Made by a program: the position numbers and the translations under genes
Part shown: piece by piece, positions 28,235-37,384 of the stretch
Numbering within the stretch: the first letter of the stretch is position 1
Layout: each line of letters begins with the position of its first letter
NCBI RefSeq assembly: GCF_000686725.1
Contig: NZ_KK366007.1
Coordinates: 124,001 to 188,000, forward strand
DNA from: Clostridium akagii DSM 12554
Lineage (GTDB): Bacteria; Bacillota; Clostridia; Clostridiales; Clostridiaceae
DNA length: 64,000 bases
Direction of reading: 5' to 3'
Notes under the pieces: generated by a model
Told to the model about the DNA's origin: nothing
Databases searched by the model: none
Seen by the model: the letters and a program-made list of their open reading frames with translations, nothing else

Positions 28235-28498
28235 TAGTAAACACAATTGAGTTTGATGATGAAATGTAAGTAAACTTAAAAACAGATTTTAAGAGAGCTG
28301 TGTATGGTGTAATGCAGCAATTATGATTAAGTTGAATGGATTTCTGAGATTTGGGAAGAAAATTAGTATTCCTAGACGTTTCCTTGCGTTATAAGGATTT
28401 TTAAATGAGGGAAAACTAAGTTTTCTAAAATTAGGTGGTACCGCGTATATTTCGCCCTGAACAAGGTTAAGACTTTGTTCGGGGCTTTTAATTTTTTT
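28235..28498 (+). promoter_or_regulatory. T-box leader, tryptophan type
   Basis: A stem I region with GATGATGAAATGTAAG and AGAGAGCTG leads to GAATGGA, where TGG (28337-28339) is the likely specifier codon for tRNA-Trp. The T-box AGGTGGTACCGCG is at 28433-28445. The terminator stem GCCCTGAACAAGG (28454-28466) pairs with 28473-28485 and is followed by TTTTAATTTTTTT. Uncharged tRNA-Trp should favour antitermination and switch on trpS. Confidence 0.94.
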
Positions 28499-28513
28499 GT
28501 AGGAGTGATTAAT

Positions 28514-29527
28514 TTGGAAGAAACAGGTAAAAAAGTTATATTTAGTGGAATACAGCCTTCAGGTAATTTAACAATAGGTAATTATTTGGGTGCATTAAAA
28601 AACTGGGTGAAACTCCAAGATGAATATGATTGTTACTATTGTGTAGTAGACTTACATGCAATTACTGCAAGACAGGAACCAAAGGATTTAAGAAGGAGAA
28701 CTTTAGAAATACTTGCAATTTATTTAGCAGCAGGACTTGATCCAGAAAAAAACACTATGTTTATACAATCACATGTATCTGCCCATACAGAAGCCGCTTG
28801 GCTTTTAAACTGTAATACTTATGTTGGAGAACTAAGTAGAATGACTCAATATAAAACCAAGTCGAGTAAATTTGGTAATGATACTTCTATAAGCGCAGGA
28901 CTACTGAATTATCCAGTGCTAATGGCATCAGATATACTTTTATATCAAACGGATCTAGTGCCTGTAGGACTAGATCAAAAGCAACATTTAGAACTGACTA
29001 GGAATATAGCAGAAAGATTTAATAATGCCTATAGCCCAACATTTAAAATTCCAGAACCATATATACCAAAAGAAGGTTCAAAGATTATGGACCTTCAGGA
29101 ACCATTAAAAAAAATGTCAAAGTCCTCAGAGAATCCCAATAGTTTTATTCTACTTATGGACCCTCCAGAAGTTATAAAAAAGAAGATTTCAAGAGCTGTA
29201 ACTGATAGCATTGGAATAGTTAAATATTCAGACGAACAACCTGGTGTTAAAAATTTAATGAATATTCTAAATACGTTAACAGGAGAAAGTTTTGATTGCA
29301 TAGAGAAAAAATATGCAGGAAAAGGGTATGCTGAATTTAAAGAAGATGTTGCAACTGCAATTATAAATGAATTTGAGCCTATACAAAATAAGGTAGAGAT
29401 GATTTTAGCAGATAAAACCAATTTAGAAAAAATATATAAAGCTGGAGCAGAAAAAGCAAACTATATTGCAAATAAGACCCTAAGAAAGATGCAGAAAAAA
29501 ATCGGGTTTATTCCAGTGTCTAAATAG
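28514..29527 (+). CDS. trpS: Tryptophanyl-tRNA synthetase
   Basis: Class I synthetase of 337 residues. The HIGH-equivalent is PSGNLTIGNYLGA near the N terminus and KMSKS appears as KKMSKSSENP (about residue 195). The start is taken as the TTG at 28514: AGGAG lies 8 bp upstream and the protein then begins MEETGKKVIFSGIQPSG, the usual TrpRS N terminus. A longer frame from 28475 would run through the T-box terminator. Controlled by the T-box leader immediately upstream. Confidence 0.95.
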   Translation: MEETGKKVIFSGIQPSGNLTIGNYLGALKNWVKLQDEYDCYYCVVDLHAITARQEPKDLRRRTLEILAIYLAAGLDPEKNTMFIQSHVSAHTEAAWLLNCNTYVGELSRMTQYKTKSSKFGNDTSISAGLLNYPVLMASDILLYQTDLVPVGLDQKQHLELTRNIAERFNNAYSPTFKIPEPYIPKEGSKIMDLQEPLKKMSKSSENPNSFILLMDPPEVIKKKISRAVTDSIGIVKYSDEQPGVKNLMNILNTLTGESFDCIEKKYAGKGYAEFKEDVATAIINEFEPIQNKVEMILADKTNLEKIYKAGAEKANYIANKTLRKMQKKIGFIPVSK

Positions 29528-29532
29528 AAACA

Positions 29533-29580
29533 GTGACAAGTTGCAAGCCAGTTGAGGATATTTTGCTGGAGCAAAGTAAG
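29533..29580 (+). repeat. ACAAGT repeat plus degraded hairpin element
   Basis: GTGACAAGTTGCAAGCC soon after the trpS stop, then GAGGATATTTTGCTGGAGCA, a decayed version of the TCTGC hairpin module seen at 25297. Confidence 0.5.
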
Positions 29581-29589
29581 GATAATATA

Positions 29590-29634
29590 AAAAACAGCCA
29601 ACCCAATATTAACATATTCGGTTGGCTGTTTTTC
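29590..29634 (+). terminator. Terminator after trpS
   Basis: AAAAACAGCCAACC pairs with GGTTGGCTGTTTTT across a 16-nt AT-rich loop; the right arm ends in the T tract. Confidence 0.88.
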
Positions 29635-29728
29635 GTCAGAAAAAAATGTAAACAATTGGTGACTTGAAACTTGTCCCTATAAAACACGGGATTTTATAAA
29701 GATCTACTTCAGTTCACGGATTGAATTG

Positions 29729-30532
29729 CTAATCTAATATAAACTTATTTATTGCATAGGCTACGCCATCTTCATCATTGCTTTTTGTAACAAAATTAGC
29801 AACTTCCTTTAATTCATCAGTAGCATTTTCCATTGCAATGCCTAGACCCGCATAATCAACCATGTGTTTATCATTTTCTTGATCACCAATGCATATAACA
29901 TCATCCATGGATATTCCTAGCTTTTGGGCAAGAATTCTAATACTAACGCCTTTGTTAACTTTTTTATTAATAAATTCTAAAAAATATGGAGCACTTTTAA
30001 CTATTGTATATTTATCATAAAGTTCTTTTGGAAGTTTTGCGATAGCCCTGTCCAAAATATCTTCCTCGTCAATAAACATTATTTTAATAATAGGTGTATT
30101 TCTAGGAAGTTTATTGAAATCTGTTACCTTTATTGGAATAGAATTTAATTCAGCTTCAAATAAAGTATATTTACTTGTCTTTGGGGTTATGCAATCATTA
30201 TTTGTATATGCATGTATGTTAACTCCTAAATCTTTGCTAAGTGAATATAGTCTATCAATGTCATCGGTAGACAATATAATTTCAGATATTATATCTTCAT
30301 TTTTTGTGCTTTGAGCAACTGAACCATTATAAGTAATAGCATAATCGCCTTCTTCTAATAGGTTTAATTGTTTAAGATATTTTTTTATTCCTTTAATAGG
30401 TCTTCCAGTAGCTAAAACAATTTTTACACCTTTTGCTTTTGCTTTTTGAATGGCTTCTAAGTTTGCTTTTGAAATGGTTTTGTCACTACTTAGAAGAGTA
30501 CCATCCATATCAAGAGCTATTAATTTGTACAT
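29729..30532 (-). CDS. Cof-type HAD family phosphatase
   Basis: A 267-residue Mg-dependent phosphatase of the Cof/IIB subfamily, whose members hydrolyse sugar phosphates, nucleotides or flavin intermediates. HAD motif I is DMDGTLLSSD (Asp8, Asp10), motif II ATGRP, motif III Lys near NKKVNKG and motif IV IGDQENDKHMV. The alpha/beta cap domain lies between motifs II and III (about 85-190). Ribosome site GGAGG before the ATG at 30532. Monocistronic; the substrate cannot be predicted. Confidence 0.93.
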   Translation of the reverse strand: MYKLIALDMDGTLLSSDKTISKANLEAIQKAKAKGVKIVLATGRPIKGIKKYLKQLNLLEEGDYAITYNGSVAQSTKNEDIISEIILSTDDIDRLYSLSKDLGVNIHAYTNNDCITPKTSKYTLFEAELNSIPIKVTDFNKLPRNTPIIKIMFIDEEDILDRAIAKLPKELYDKYTIVKSAPYFLEFINKKVNKGVSIRILAQKLGISMDDVICIGDQENDKHMVDYAGLGIAMENATDELKEVANFVTKSNDEDGVAYAINKFILD

Positions 30533-30622
30533 GTTTTGTCCTCCAATCGTGTTATATAAATGAATTTGTTAATATTATAACATAACATATTTAAAATCGC
30601 AGAATTATTCAATTATGGTTTG

Positions 30623-30650
30623 TTGAAAAATTCTGTAAAAATGATATAAT
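30623..30650 (+). promoter_or_regulatory. Promoter of prfC
   Basis: TTGAAA (30623-30628), 16-bp spacer, TATAAT (30645-30650). It predicts a 5' leader of about 240 nt before prfC. Confidence 0.7.
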
Positions 30651-30671
30651 TAAAGTTGTTTTGCTTTTTTA

Positions 30672-30751
30672 GGTATGTGTTTGTGCACACCTTTTAAATA
30701 TTAGTCATAGTTTTACTTCATATGTATAATTGAGGAGGAAACCCAATGTAG
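30672..30751 (+). promoter_or_regulatory. prfC leader: hairpin and start-stop mini-ORF
   Basis: A short hairpin AGGTATGTG/TGCACACCT with TTTT (30672-30698) is followed by TGAGGAGGAAACCCAATGTAG. This is a perfect ribosome site, 7-nt spacing, then ATG at 30746 directly followed by TAG at 30749. The frame after TAG stays open for 15 codons to a TAA at 30797. A second strong site, AAAGGAGGGGAG (30817-30828), has no usable start after it. Confidence 0.5.
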
Positions 30752-30899
30752 ATAAAGCTAAAATGTTATAAAATGCGCTTGTTACAGCGTAATTCATAAA
30801 AATATGAAGAGCTAAAGGAGGGGAGAGTTACTTATAAACAGGTAATAATATAAATCTTGAGTGTATAAGGTTTAATAAGTTTTAAGTGACTACGATTAA

Positions 30900-32489
30900 G
30901 TGGATAATTATATAAATGAAATAGAGAAAAGAAGAACTTTTGCAATAATATCTCACCCAGATGCAGGAAAAACCACATTGACGGAAAAATTGCTTCTATA
31001 CGGAGGTGCCATAAGGATGGCGGGATCTGTAAAGGCAAGAAGAGCCTCAAAGCATGCCGTATCTGATTGGATGGATATAGAAAAACAAAGAGGTATTTCA
31101 GTTACGTCTTCAGTTATGCAATTTGCATATGAAGGATATTGCGTTAATATATTGGATACTCCTGGACATGAAGATTTTAGTGAAGATACTTATAGAACAT
31201 TAACTGCAGCAGATAGTGCGGTAATGGTAGTGGATGCAGCCAAGGGAATAGAAGCTCAAACAAGAAAACTATTTAACGTTTGTAGTCTTCGAAATATTCC
31301 TATATTTACATTCATAAATAAGATGGATAGAGAAAGTAGAGATCCATTTCAACTTATGCAACAGTTAGAGGATGAACTTGGTATAAAGTGTTATCCTGTG
31401 AATTGGCCAATAGGATCAGGTAAAGAATTTAAAGGTGTTTATGAAAGAGATAAAAAGAAAATACAAGTATTTGACGGTGGAAAGCACGGACAATTTGAAG
31501 TAGAAACCATTGAAGGAAACGTTGAAGACAGCATATTTAGAGATTTATTAGGGGACGATCTTCATGATAAACTTGTTGAAGATATAGAACTTTTAGATGG
31601 TGCAGGAAATGAATTCGATTTAGAAAAAATCAGAAGTGGAGAGCTTACACCAGTATTTTTTGGTAGTGCGTTAACCAATTTTGGTGTAAAACCATTTCTA
31701 GAGGAATTTTTAAAACTTACGCCAATGCCTCTTTCAAGAAATTCCGATAAAGGGGAAATAGATGTATTAAGCAAGGATTTCTCGGCTTTTATATTTAAAA
31801 TCCAAGCAAATATGGATAAGGCACATAGAGATAGAATTGCATTTATGCGCATTTGTTCCGGTGAGTTTAAAAAAGGTATGGAAGTTTATCATGTGCAAAA
31901 TGGAACTAAAGTTAAACTAACTCAACCACAACAATTTTTGGCTCAAGAAAGAGAAATAGTTGATAAGGCTTATGCTGGAGACATTATTGGAGTTTTTGAT
32001 CCAGGTATATTTAGTATAGGGGATACACTTTGCGAGAGCAGTGACAAATTTAAGTTTGAAGGAATACCAACATTTGCACCAGAACATTTTGCTAGAGTTA
32101 GAACAGTGGATACAATGAAGAGGAAACAATTTATTAAGGGAATAACACAAATAGCGCAAGAAGGTGCTATCCAGGTATTTAAACAAATTGATATTGGTGT
32201 AGAGGAGTTAATACTAGGTGTTGTTGGAGTACTACAATTTGAAGTTTTAGAATATAGGCTTAAAAATGAATATAATGTAGATATAAGAATGGATATATTA
32301 GCTTTTAGAAATATAAGATGGGTAGAAAATGCTGATATTGATCCTAAAACTTTAGTTTTAACATCGGATACAAAGATTGTTAAAGATTTGGATGACAGGA
32401 CATTACTTCTTTTTCAAACTGATTGGGCTATAAACTGGGCGCTTCAGCACAATAAGGGACTAGTACTATCTGATATTTCTAAGAAATAG
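30900..32489 (+). CDS. prfC: Peptide chain release factor 3
   Basis: Translational GTPase of 529 residues that recycles RF1/RF2 after termination. G1 is SHPDAGKTT, G3 DTPGH, G4 NKMDR, and the C-terminal domains follow at normal length. The only possible start is GTG at 30900, directly after a TAA, with only a weak AAGTGA upstream; the usual N terminus (IEKRRTFAIISHPDAGKTT) begins within a few residues. The poor initiation site, together with two strong ribosome sites in the leader that lead nowhere, suggests translational control. A terminator follows at 32547. Confidence 0.94.
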   Translation: MDNYINEIEKRRTFAIISHPDAGKTTLTEKLLLYGGAIRMAGSVKARRASKHAVSDWMDIEKQRGISVTSSVMQFAYEGYCVNILDTPGHEDFSEDTYRTLTAADSAVMVVDAAKGIEAQTRKLFNVCSLRNIPIFTFINKMDRESRDPFQLMQQLEDELGIKCYPVNWPIGSGKEFKGVYERDKKKIQVFDGGKHGQFEVETIEGNVEDSIFRDLLGDDLHDKLVEDIELLDGAGNEFDLEKIRSGELTPVFFGSALTNFGVKPFLEEFLKLTPMPLSRNSDKGEIDVLSKDFSAFIFKIQANMDKAHRDRIAFMRICSGEFKKGMEVYHVQNGTKVKLTQPQQFLAQEREIVDKAYAGDIIGVFDPGIFSIGDTLCESSDKFKFEGIPTFAPEHFARVRTVDTMKRKQFIKGITQIAQEGAIQVFKQIDIGVEELILGVVGVLQFEVLEYRLKNEYNVDIRMDILAFRNIRWVENADIDPKTLVLTSDTKIVKDLDDRTLLLFQTDWAINWALQHNKGLVLSDISKK

Positions 32490-32546
32490 AATCATAAAAA
32501 TAGTTAAGAGAAAATGATATCTTTTTACTGAAGCAGAAAAATAGAT

Positions 32547-32600
32547 AAAATGGGAGTAGGTAACTTTGTGTATACAAAACTACCTACTCCCATTTTTATT
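32547..32600 (+). terminator. Terminator after prfC
   Basis: AAAATGGGAGTAGGTA (32547-32562) pairs exactly with 32581-32596, with an 18-nt loop and T-rich tail. A degraded hairpin module (TTTTTACTGAAGCAGAAAAA) precedes it at 32522-32541. Confidence 0.88.
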
Positions 32601-32611
32601 TTATTATGTAT

Positions 32612-32651
32612 TAAGTCATCATGAAAAAAACAACAAGTAAGTATTGTGTTA
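32612..32651 (+). repeat. AGGCAT-type dispersed repeat, degraded
   Basis: AAGTCATCATGAAAAAAACA then ACAAGTAAGTATTGTGTTAG resembles AGGCATCT...AATAACAAG...GTATGCTAG. Recognisable but decayed. Confidence 0.4.
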
Positions 32652-32696
32652 GTTTTTATGCTCATAACCACTGCACAATTAAAGCATAGTCTAAAA

Positions 32697-33662
32697 TTAA
32701 GATTCTTTAGATATAGAATTTTTCAAAAGAAAAGAATTTTTATTTCTGTAAAAGAACCTGCCATATTTTAGTAAACGTTTATCCAATTTTGATATTAAAA
32801 AATCAACTATTTTTACTGTGAGGTAAGCAAGTAACATTCCTGCGAATATATCAAGTACCCAATGTACCTCAAGATAAAGTGTAGAATAAATTACACTTAG
32901 ACAGAAGAAACCCCAAACCCATTTGAAGATAACATCTTTCTCCCTGAGTACAAGTAAAAACATAGCAAAGGAAATTGACGTATGCATCGATGGAAAACAA
33001 TTTAATGTCCAACCGGCAGCAGCAGCTCCTGTTAAATGTCTGTCTAGACCATCTGGTTGGCTTAATACATACCAAACCTCTTGCAAATGGAAGGTTACGT
33101 AAAATGGACTAATTAGAAGTATTTGGAGTACATGAGCTGAAAGAAGGTATCTTATCATTTTTTTAATATCCTTGCATATTGCGGACCTGTATATTGGAAT
33201 AATAGCAGTGACTACAAAACCATTGTTATAAACAAGTCTCATAAACCAAGTTAAAGTTTGGCTTTTATAAATACGTGCAAAAGCTCCATCATTAAATGGA
33301 ATTTTTCTGAATATAGGATTTAAGTCAATTACGGATATTTTTTTAGTTGCTTCTACATGTAAAATGTTCCCCCAAATTGTGTAACCGTATTTCTGTATGT
33401 AAGTAAGAAAGAAAGCAAATGGTATTATCAATATAACAAAGGTAAGCCATTTTATGTCTTTTCTACGATCAGGGTAAGCAGTGGCGGCAGCAAACCAATA
33501 AAGTGAAGCTACAATTTTTTCGCCCATTCCTGCAGAACTTAAATATATAGGTAATACGCAAGTAAAAAGTATTATACCAAGTAAAATGGTGTAATTATCG
33601 TCTAAAAACTCCAAAGTTTTTATTAATGTAGTTTTTAAGTTAACATTTTTAAGCGTTTCCAT
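32697..33662 (-). CDS. PAP2 family phosphatase / AUR1-like membrane protein
   Basis: A 321-residue membrane protein with six or seven helices. It has the PAP2_3 (AUR1-like) phosphatase motifs: NCFPSMHTSISFAMF (motif 2, catalytic His in SMH) and YLEVHWVLDIFAG (motif 3, catalytic His plus Asp). The family's motif 1 (K-x6-RP) is not clear, as is common for the inositolphosphotransferase-like branch. It probably acts on lipid phosphates at the outer face of the membrane. Ribosome site AAAGGAGG before the ATG at 33662. Monocistronic and divergent from the TetR gene. Confidence 0.85.
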   Translation of the reverse strand: METLKNVNLKTTLIKTLEFLDDNYTILLGIILFTCVLPIYLSSAGMGEKIVASLYWFAAATAYPDRRKDIKWLTFVILIIPFAFFLTYIQKYGYTIWGNILHVEATKKISVIDLNPIFRKIPFNDGAFARIYKSQTLTWFMRLVYNNGFVVTAIIPIYRSAICKDIKKMIRYLLSAHVLQILLISPFYVTFHLQEVWYVLSQPDGLDRHLTGAAAAGWTLNCFPSMHTSISFAMFLLVLREKDVIFKWVWGFFCLSVIYSTLYLEVHWVLDIFAGMLLAYLTVKIVDFLISKLDKRLLKYGRFFYRNKNSFLLKNSISKES

Positions 33663-33727
33663 TTGAAAACCTCCTTTAAATAACAGATTAAATTATAACA
33701 CAAAATTAACCTAAACTTAATATTATA

Positions 33728-33773
33728 TTGCAAAATAAATGTAGTATGATATAATAAACTAAACAGTCAGTTA
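33728..33773 (+). promoter_or_regulatory. TetR promoter with operator copy 1
   Basis: TTGCAA (33728-33733), 16-bp spacer, TATAAT (33750-33755). AACTAAACAGTCAGTTA (33757-33773) follows at once, an imperfect copy of the operator found twice before the exporter gene. Confidence 0.7.
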
Positions 33774-33792
33774 ATAAGATAGGGTGAAAAAT

Positions 33793-34419
33793 ATGAAAGA
33801 TAAGGAAAAAGTATGTTTAACCCAATCAAGGATTATTGAAGCTGCAACAGAAATCTTTTCTGAAAAGGGCTTTGATGGAGCCAGGGTTGATGAAATTGCA
33901 TTAAGGGCAAAGGTTAATAAGGCAATGCTTTATTATTATTTTGAGAGCAAGGAAAAACTGCTGGAAGAAATAGTAAAAAGATATGTAAATGAGTCAATTG
34001 AATTAAAAAAATCTATCTTTAAAGATGTGGATGTACATGATGAAGCTCAACTAGATATAGTTATAAATAAAATGTTTCATTTCATGGAAAATAAAAAGGA
34101 TATATTGCGTATTATATTAGTAGAATCATTAAAGTCAGAAGATCGGGATGTTCCAATGTTTGATTCACTGCTTGGATCTTTTGAGCTTAAAATTAAAGGA
34201 TTTAAAGATAGTGGCGTGGAATTAAGCAAAGAGGATGAAATGGGTATTTTAATCGATTCATTTTTTTATAACGCAGTTTCATGGACTTTTTTTGTCACAT
34301 TAGGAGATCGGTGGGCGAAATTTTATGGTTTTGACAAACAAGAAGTAAGAAAAAAATATAAAGAAATATTTTTACAACATAGGTATGTTTATTTAAGGCA
34401 TATACAAAAAGATAAGTAG
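33793..34419 (+). CDS. TetR/AcrR family repressor of the downstream efflux genes
   Basis: A 208-residue repressor. The N-terminal helix-turn-helix is typical: IIEAATEIFSEKGFDGARVDEIALRAKVNKAMLYYYFESKEKLLEEI (about residues 14-60). The C-terminal ligand domain is helical and rich in charged residues. The ATG at 33793 is used; a GTG at 33784 is part of its own AGGGTG site. Matching operators at its own promoter and twice in front of the MFS gene predict control of itself and of the efflux operon. A terminator separates the two transcripts. Confidence 0.92.
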   Translation: MKDKEKVCLTQSRIIEAATEIFSEKGFDGARVDEIALRAKVNKAMLYYYFESKEKLLEEIVKRYVNESIELKKSIFKDVDVHDEAQLDIVINKMFHFMENKKDILRIILVESLKSEDRDVPMFDSLLGSFELKIKGFKDSGVELSKEDEMGILIDSFFYNAVSWTFFVTLGDRWAKFYGFDKQEVRKKYKEIFLQHRYVYLRHIQKDK

Positions 34420-34434
34420 CCTTGTATGTCTAAG

Positions 34435-34465
34435 AGGATTGAAAGATATAGAATCCTTTTTTTTT
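34435..34465 (+). terminator. Terminator after the TetR gene
   Basis: AGGATT (34435-34440) pairs with AATCCT (34452-34457), followed by nine T. Short stem, strong T tract. Confidence 0.65.
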
Positions 34466-34473
34466 GAGGCTGT

Positions 34474-34556
34474 TAACTAAACAGTTAGTTATACCAAAGT
34501 TTGTAATAATTCATCAAACTCTGATTTTAATAATATTATTAACTAAACAGTTAGTT
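34474..34556. promoter_or_regulatory. Two TetR operators before the efflux operon
   Basis: TAACTAAACAGTTAGTTA at 34474-34491 and AACTAAACAGTTAGTT at 34541-34556 share perfect AACTAA/TTAGTT arms around ACAG. The second directly follows TATTAT (34534-34539), a likely -10 box. The 67-bp spacing would allow two dimers or looping. Confidence 0.75.
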
Positions 34557-34575
34557 TTTAGAAAGGATGTGTAAA

Positions 34576-36132
34576 ATGAAAAAAAGTCAAGATAGATATA
34601 TGTGGCTTGCATTAGGTGTTGTTATTGTAGGAACATTTATGTCAATATTGGACTCTAGTATTGTAAATGTTGCAATTCCTAAAATGATGACTGTTTTTGG
34701 TGCATCAACAGATCAAATTGAATGGGTAGTAACTGGATACATGTTAACAATGAGTATTATTATCCCCCTTACCGGTTACTTAGGAGATAGGTTTGGATTA
34801 AAAAAGCTTTATATTATTGCATTGTCTATTTTTACAGTTGGTTCGGCACTTTGTGGCTTAGCTACAAGTACTGAAACTATGATTGCGGCCAGAGTTGTTC
34901 AGGCTATTGGTGGAGGAATGATAATGCCTGTAGGTATGTCAATGATTTATCAACTTGTACCTCTAGAAAAAACTGGACTAGCACTTGGAATTTGGGGTAT
35001 AGCGGCTATGGCAGCACCAGCCATAGGACCAACGTTAAGTGGTTATATTGTTCAGAATATGGATTGGAGACTAATCTTTACAATTAACATTCCAGTAGGA
35101 ATCATAGGCGTCACCCTGGCAGTTATAATGCTAAAGGAAACAGAACTAAAAAAAGGGAAAAAATTTGACTATTTAGGGGCCATTACTTCAGCTTTAGGGC
35201 TATTTACATTACTTCTTGGTTTAAGCCAGGGAAACTCAAAAGGTTGGAGTTCAGGATACGAACTTATTCTATTTATAACAGCAGTGTTATCACTTTCTGC
35301 TTTTGTGTTTATTGAGCTAAATGTAAAGGAACCACTTTTAGATTTAACTGTATTAAAGATATTTCCATTTACATTAAGTTTATTAATATCAATAATAACA
35401 ACTATAGGTATGTATGGAGCGCTATTTTTACTTCCAATTTATATTCAGAATGTTAGAGGATATTCTCCTATGCAGTCAGGAATGATATCATTACCATCAG
35501 CTATAATAACTGGAATAATGATGCCTATTAGCGGCAGAATATTCGATAAATATGGAGCTAAATGGATAACTATAATTGGCACTATTATATTAGCCTCTGC
35601 ATCCTTTGCTCTGAGTAAATTGAGTTTAGATACTGCTTATGTAAGTATTGTGATAATTATGATGTTTAGAGGACTTGGTATGGGAATGGCAATGATGCCA
35701 GCACAAACATCAGGTATGAATTCGGTACCCAAAAATCTTACTAGTAGGGCAACGGCATTAAATAGTACTGTACGGCAGATTAGTGGCTCTATAGGAATTG
35801 CGCTGTTAACTACGGTACTTCAAAAAAGAGAATCTTTCCATGCTGTTAGATATGCAGAAAATATTAATTTAAACTCACCTGCAGTAATTAAAGCCCAAAA
35901 TGCCTTTGCAGGTATAGCTATGCAACATGGATTAAGTCAAGGAGATACTAAAACAGCATTTTTAACTCAGATTTACAGCAGTTTGATGAAAGCCGTAGCA
36001 ATTGCAGGAATAAACGACGCACTATTAGTTTCTACTTTAATTTGTCTTGCAGGAGTACCATTAGCATTTTTTATAAAAGATAATAAAAAGAAAAAGAAAA
36101 ATGAAATTGAAATAGATGATTTAATTGCATAA
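34576..36132 (+). CDS. MFS drug exporter, DHA2 (EmrB/QacA) family
   Basis: A 518-residue, fourteen-helix proton-driven exporter. Typical motifs are LDSSIVNVAIPKM in helix 1, GYLGDRFGLKKLY in the helix 2-3 loop, and GIWGIAAMAAPAIGPTLSGYIV (motif C of antiporters). The ATG at 34576 has GAAAGGATG upstream; an ATG at 34567 is inside that site. It is followed after 23 bp by a HlyD-type adaptor gene, an EmrAB arrangement, and is preceded by two copies of the TetR operator. Likely substrates are lipophilic toxicants, but none can be named. Confidence 0.93.
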   Translation: MKKSQDRYMWLALGVVIVGTFMSILDSSIVNVAIPKMMTVFGASTDQIEWVVTGYMLTMSIIIPLTGYLGDRFGLKKLYIIALSIFTVGSALCGLATSTETMIAARVVQAIGGGMIMPVGMSMIYQLVPLEKTGLALGIWGIAAMAAPAIGPTLSGYIVQNMDWRLIFTINIPVGIIGVTLAVIMLKETELKKGKKFDYLGAITSALGLFTLLLGLSQGNSKGWSSGYELILFITAVLSLSAFVFIELNVKEPLLDLTVLKIFPFTLSLLISIITTIGMYGALFLLPIYIQNVRGYSPMQSGMISLPSAIITGIMMPISGRIFDKYGAKWITIIGTIILASASFALSKLSLDTAYVSIVIIMMFRGLGMGMAMMPAQTSGMNSVPKNLTSRATALNSTVRQISGSIGIALLTTVLQKRESFHAVRYAENINLNSPAVIKAQNAFAGIAMQHGLSQGDTKTAFLTQIYSSLMKAVAIAGINDALLVSTLICLAGVPLAFFIKDNKKKKKNEIEIDDLIA

Positions 36133-36155
36133 ATAAATTAACACAGGAGGATCAC

Positions 36156-37370
36156 ATGGAAAGTAAAAAAACATCAAAGAGAAAAATATTTTTTATTGTA
36201 GTTTTAGTAATTGTAATAGGACTCGGTATATTTGGATATAATTGGTACTATGAAAATACAAATTTTGTTTCAACAGATGATGCACAGGTAAGTGGCGATA
36301 TAATAAATGCTAGTCCAAAAGTGTCTGGAAAAATTGTAAGTGAAAATGTTAAAGAAGGCGACAAGGTAAAAAAAGGAGATATATTGTTTAGCATTGAGCC
36401 AGACCAGGTACAAGCACAATTAAATCAGGCTGGGGCAGGTCTCGACACTGCAAAAGCACAACTTACAAAATTAGAAGGTGGAGCAAGAAGTCAGGAAATA
36501 TCAGGAGCACAAGCAACTGTTGACCAAGCAAGCGCTTCATATGGTGGTGCACAGACGAGCAAGGATAATTTAACTACAAATTTAAATAATCTGCAATCAC
36601 AATATAATACATTGATTTCACAAATGTCAGCTTTTAAAAATCCAGCTAATGGAAACTATGAAGCAAGTTATGCACTTTCACAATTGGATGCTGCGCGAAA
36701 AGCTAATGGAATAACAGAAGCTCAGTACACTGTAAAAGCAGAGTCCATAGAACAATTATTTTCTGCAAAGCAACAATTAGAAAATCAGATATCTGTTTTG
36801 CAAGGACAAATAAATGCTAATAATTCGCAAATCTCAGCGGCAAAAGCAGGTATAGATGCTGCTAATAGTAAGTTAAGTCTTACAAATGCAGGGGCATCAG
36901 ATAAAGATATAGCTATAGCTGAAGATCAAGTAAAATCAGCTCAAGCAAGCTATGATTTAGTTAAATTGAATTTGGATAATACTAAGGTAAAGGCTCCAAT
37001 TGATGGTACTATTGTGCAGATTAACTCACATGTTGGTGATACGGTTTCAATAGGACAGGGAATAATGTCATTAGTTGATTTTTCAAAGCTTCAGGTAACG
37101 GCATATGTTTTAGAGAGTGATGTTGAAAAGATAAAATTAAATGAAAATGTTAAATTAAGTGTAGACTCATTTAAAGGAACAAGTTTTCAAGGAAAAGTTC
37201 AAAGCATTGGTCTTGCAACTTCATCTGTGTTTAGTTTATTTAGCACATCAAATAATTCAGGAAATTACACAAAGGTAAGCCAGCGTGTACCGGTGAAATT
37301 AAGTTTAGAATCAGGGAATGATAACATTATTCCTGGAATGTCTGTAACTGCAAAAATACAGATAAAATAA
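36156..37370 (+). CDS. HlyD/EmrA-type efflux adaptor protein
   Basis: A 404-residue periplasmic-adaptor-like protein with a single N-terminal anchor (about residues 10-28) after a KRK stretch. The first half of a biotinyl-lipoyl fold is NFVSTDDAQVSGDIINASPKVSGKI. A long alanine/glutamine-rich coiled coil spans about 85-265, and the second lipoyl half is KVKAPIDGTIVQI. The C-terminal barrel ends in IPGMSVTAKIQIK. Partner of the DHA2 exporter. In a Gram-positive such adaptors work without an outer-membrane channel. Ribosome site ACAGGAGG. Confidence 0.92.
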   Translation: MESKKTSKRKIFFIVVLVIVIGLGIFGYNWYYENTNFVSTDDAQVSGDIINASPKVSGKIVSENVKEGDKVKKGDILFSIEPDQVQAQLNQAGAGLDTAKAQLTKLEGGARSQEISGAQATVDQASASYGGAQTSKDNLTTNLNNLQSQYNTLISQMSAFKNPANGNYEASYALSQLDAARKANGITEAQYTVKAESIEQLFSAKQQLENQISVLQGQINANNSQISAAKAGIDAANSKLSLTNAGASDKDIAIAEDQVKSAQASYDLVKLNLDNTKVKAPIDGTIVQINSHVGDTVSIGQGIMSLVDFSKLQVTAYVLESDVEKIKLNENVKLSVDSFKGTSFQGKVQSIGLATSSVFSLFSTSNNSGNYTKVSQRVPVKLSLESGNDNIIPGMSVTAKIQIK

Positions 37371-37384
37371 TAAATCAGAATCTT

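Noticed and set aside
28475-28513. Longer N terminus for trpS
   Set aside because: It lies within the T-box terminator; the TTG at 28514 has AGGAG and gives the usual N terminus.
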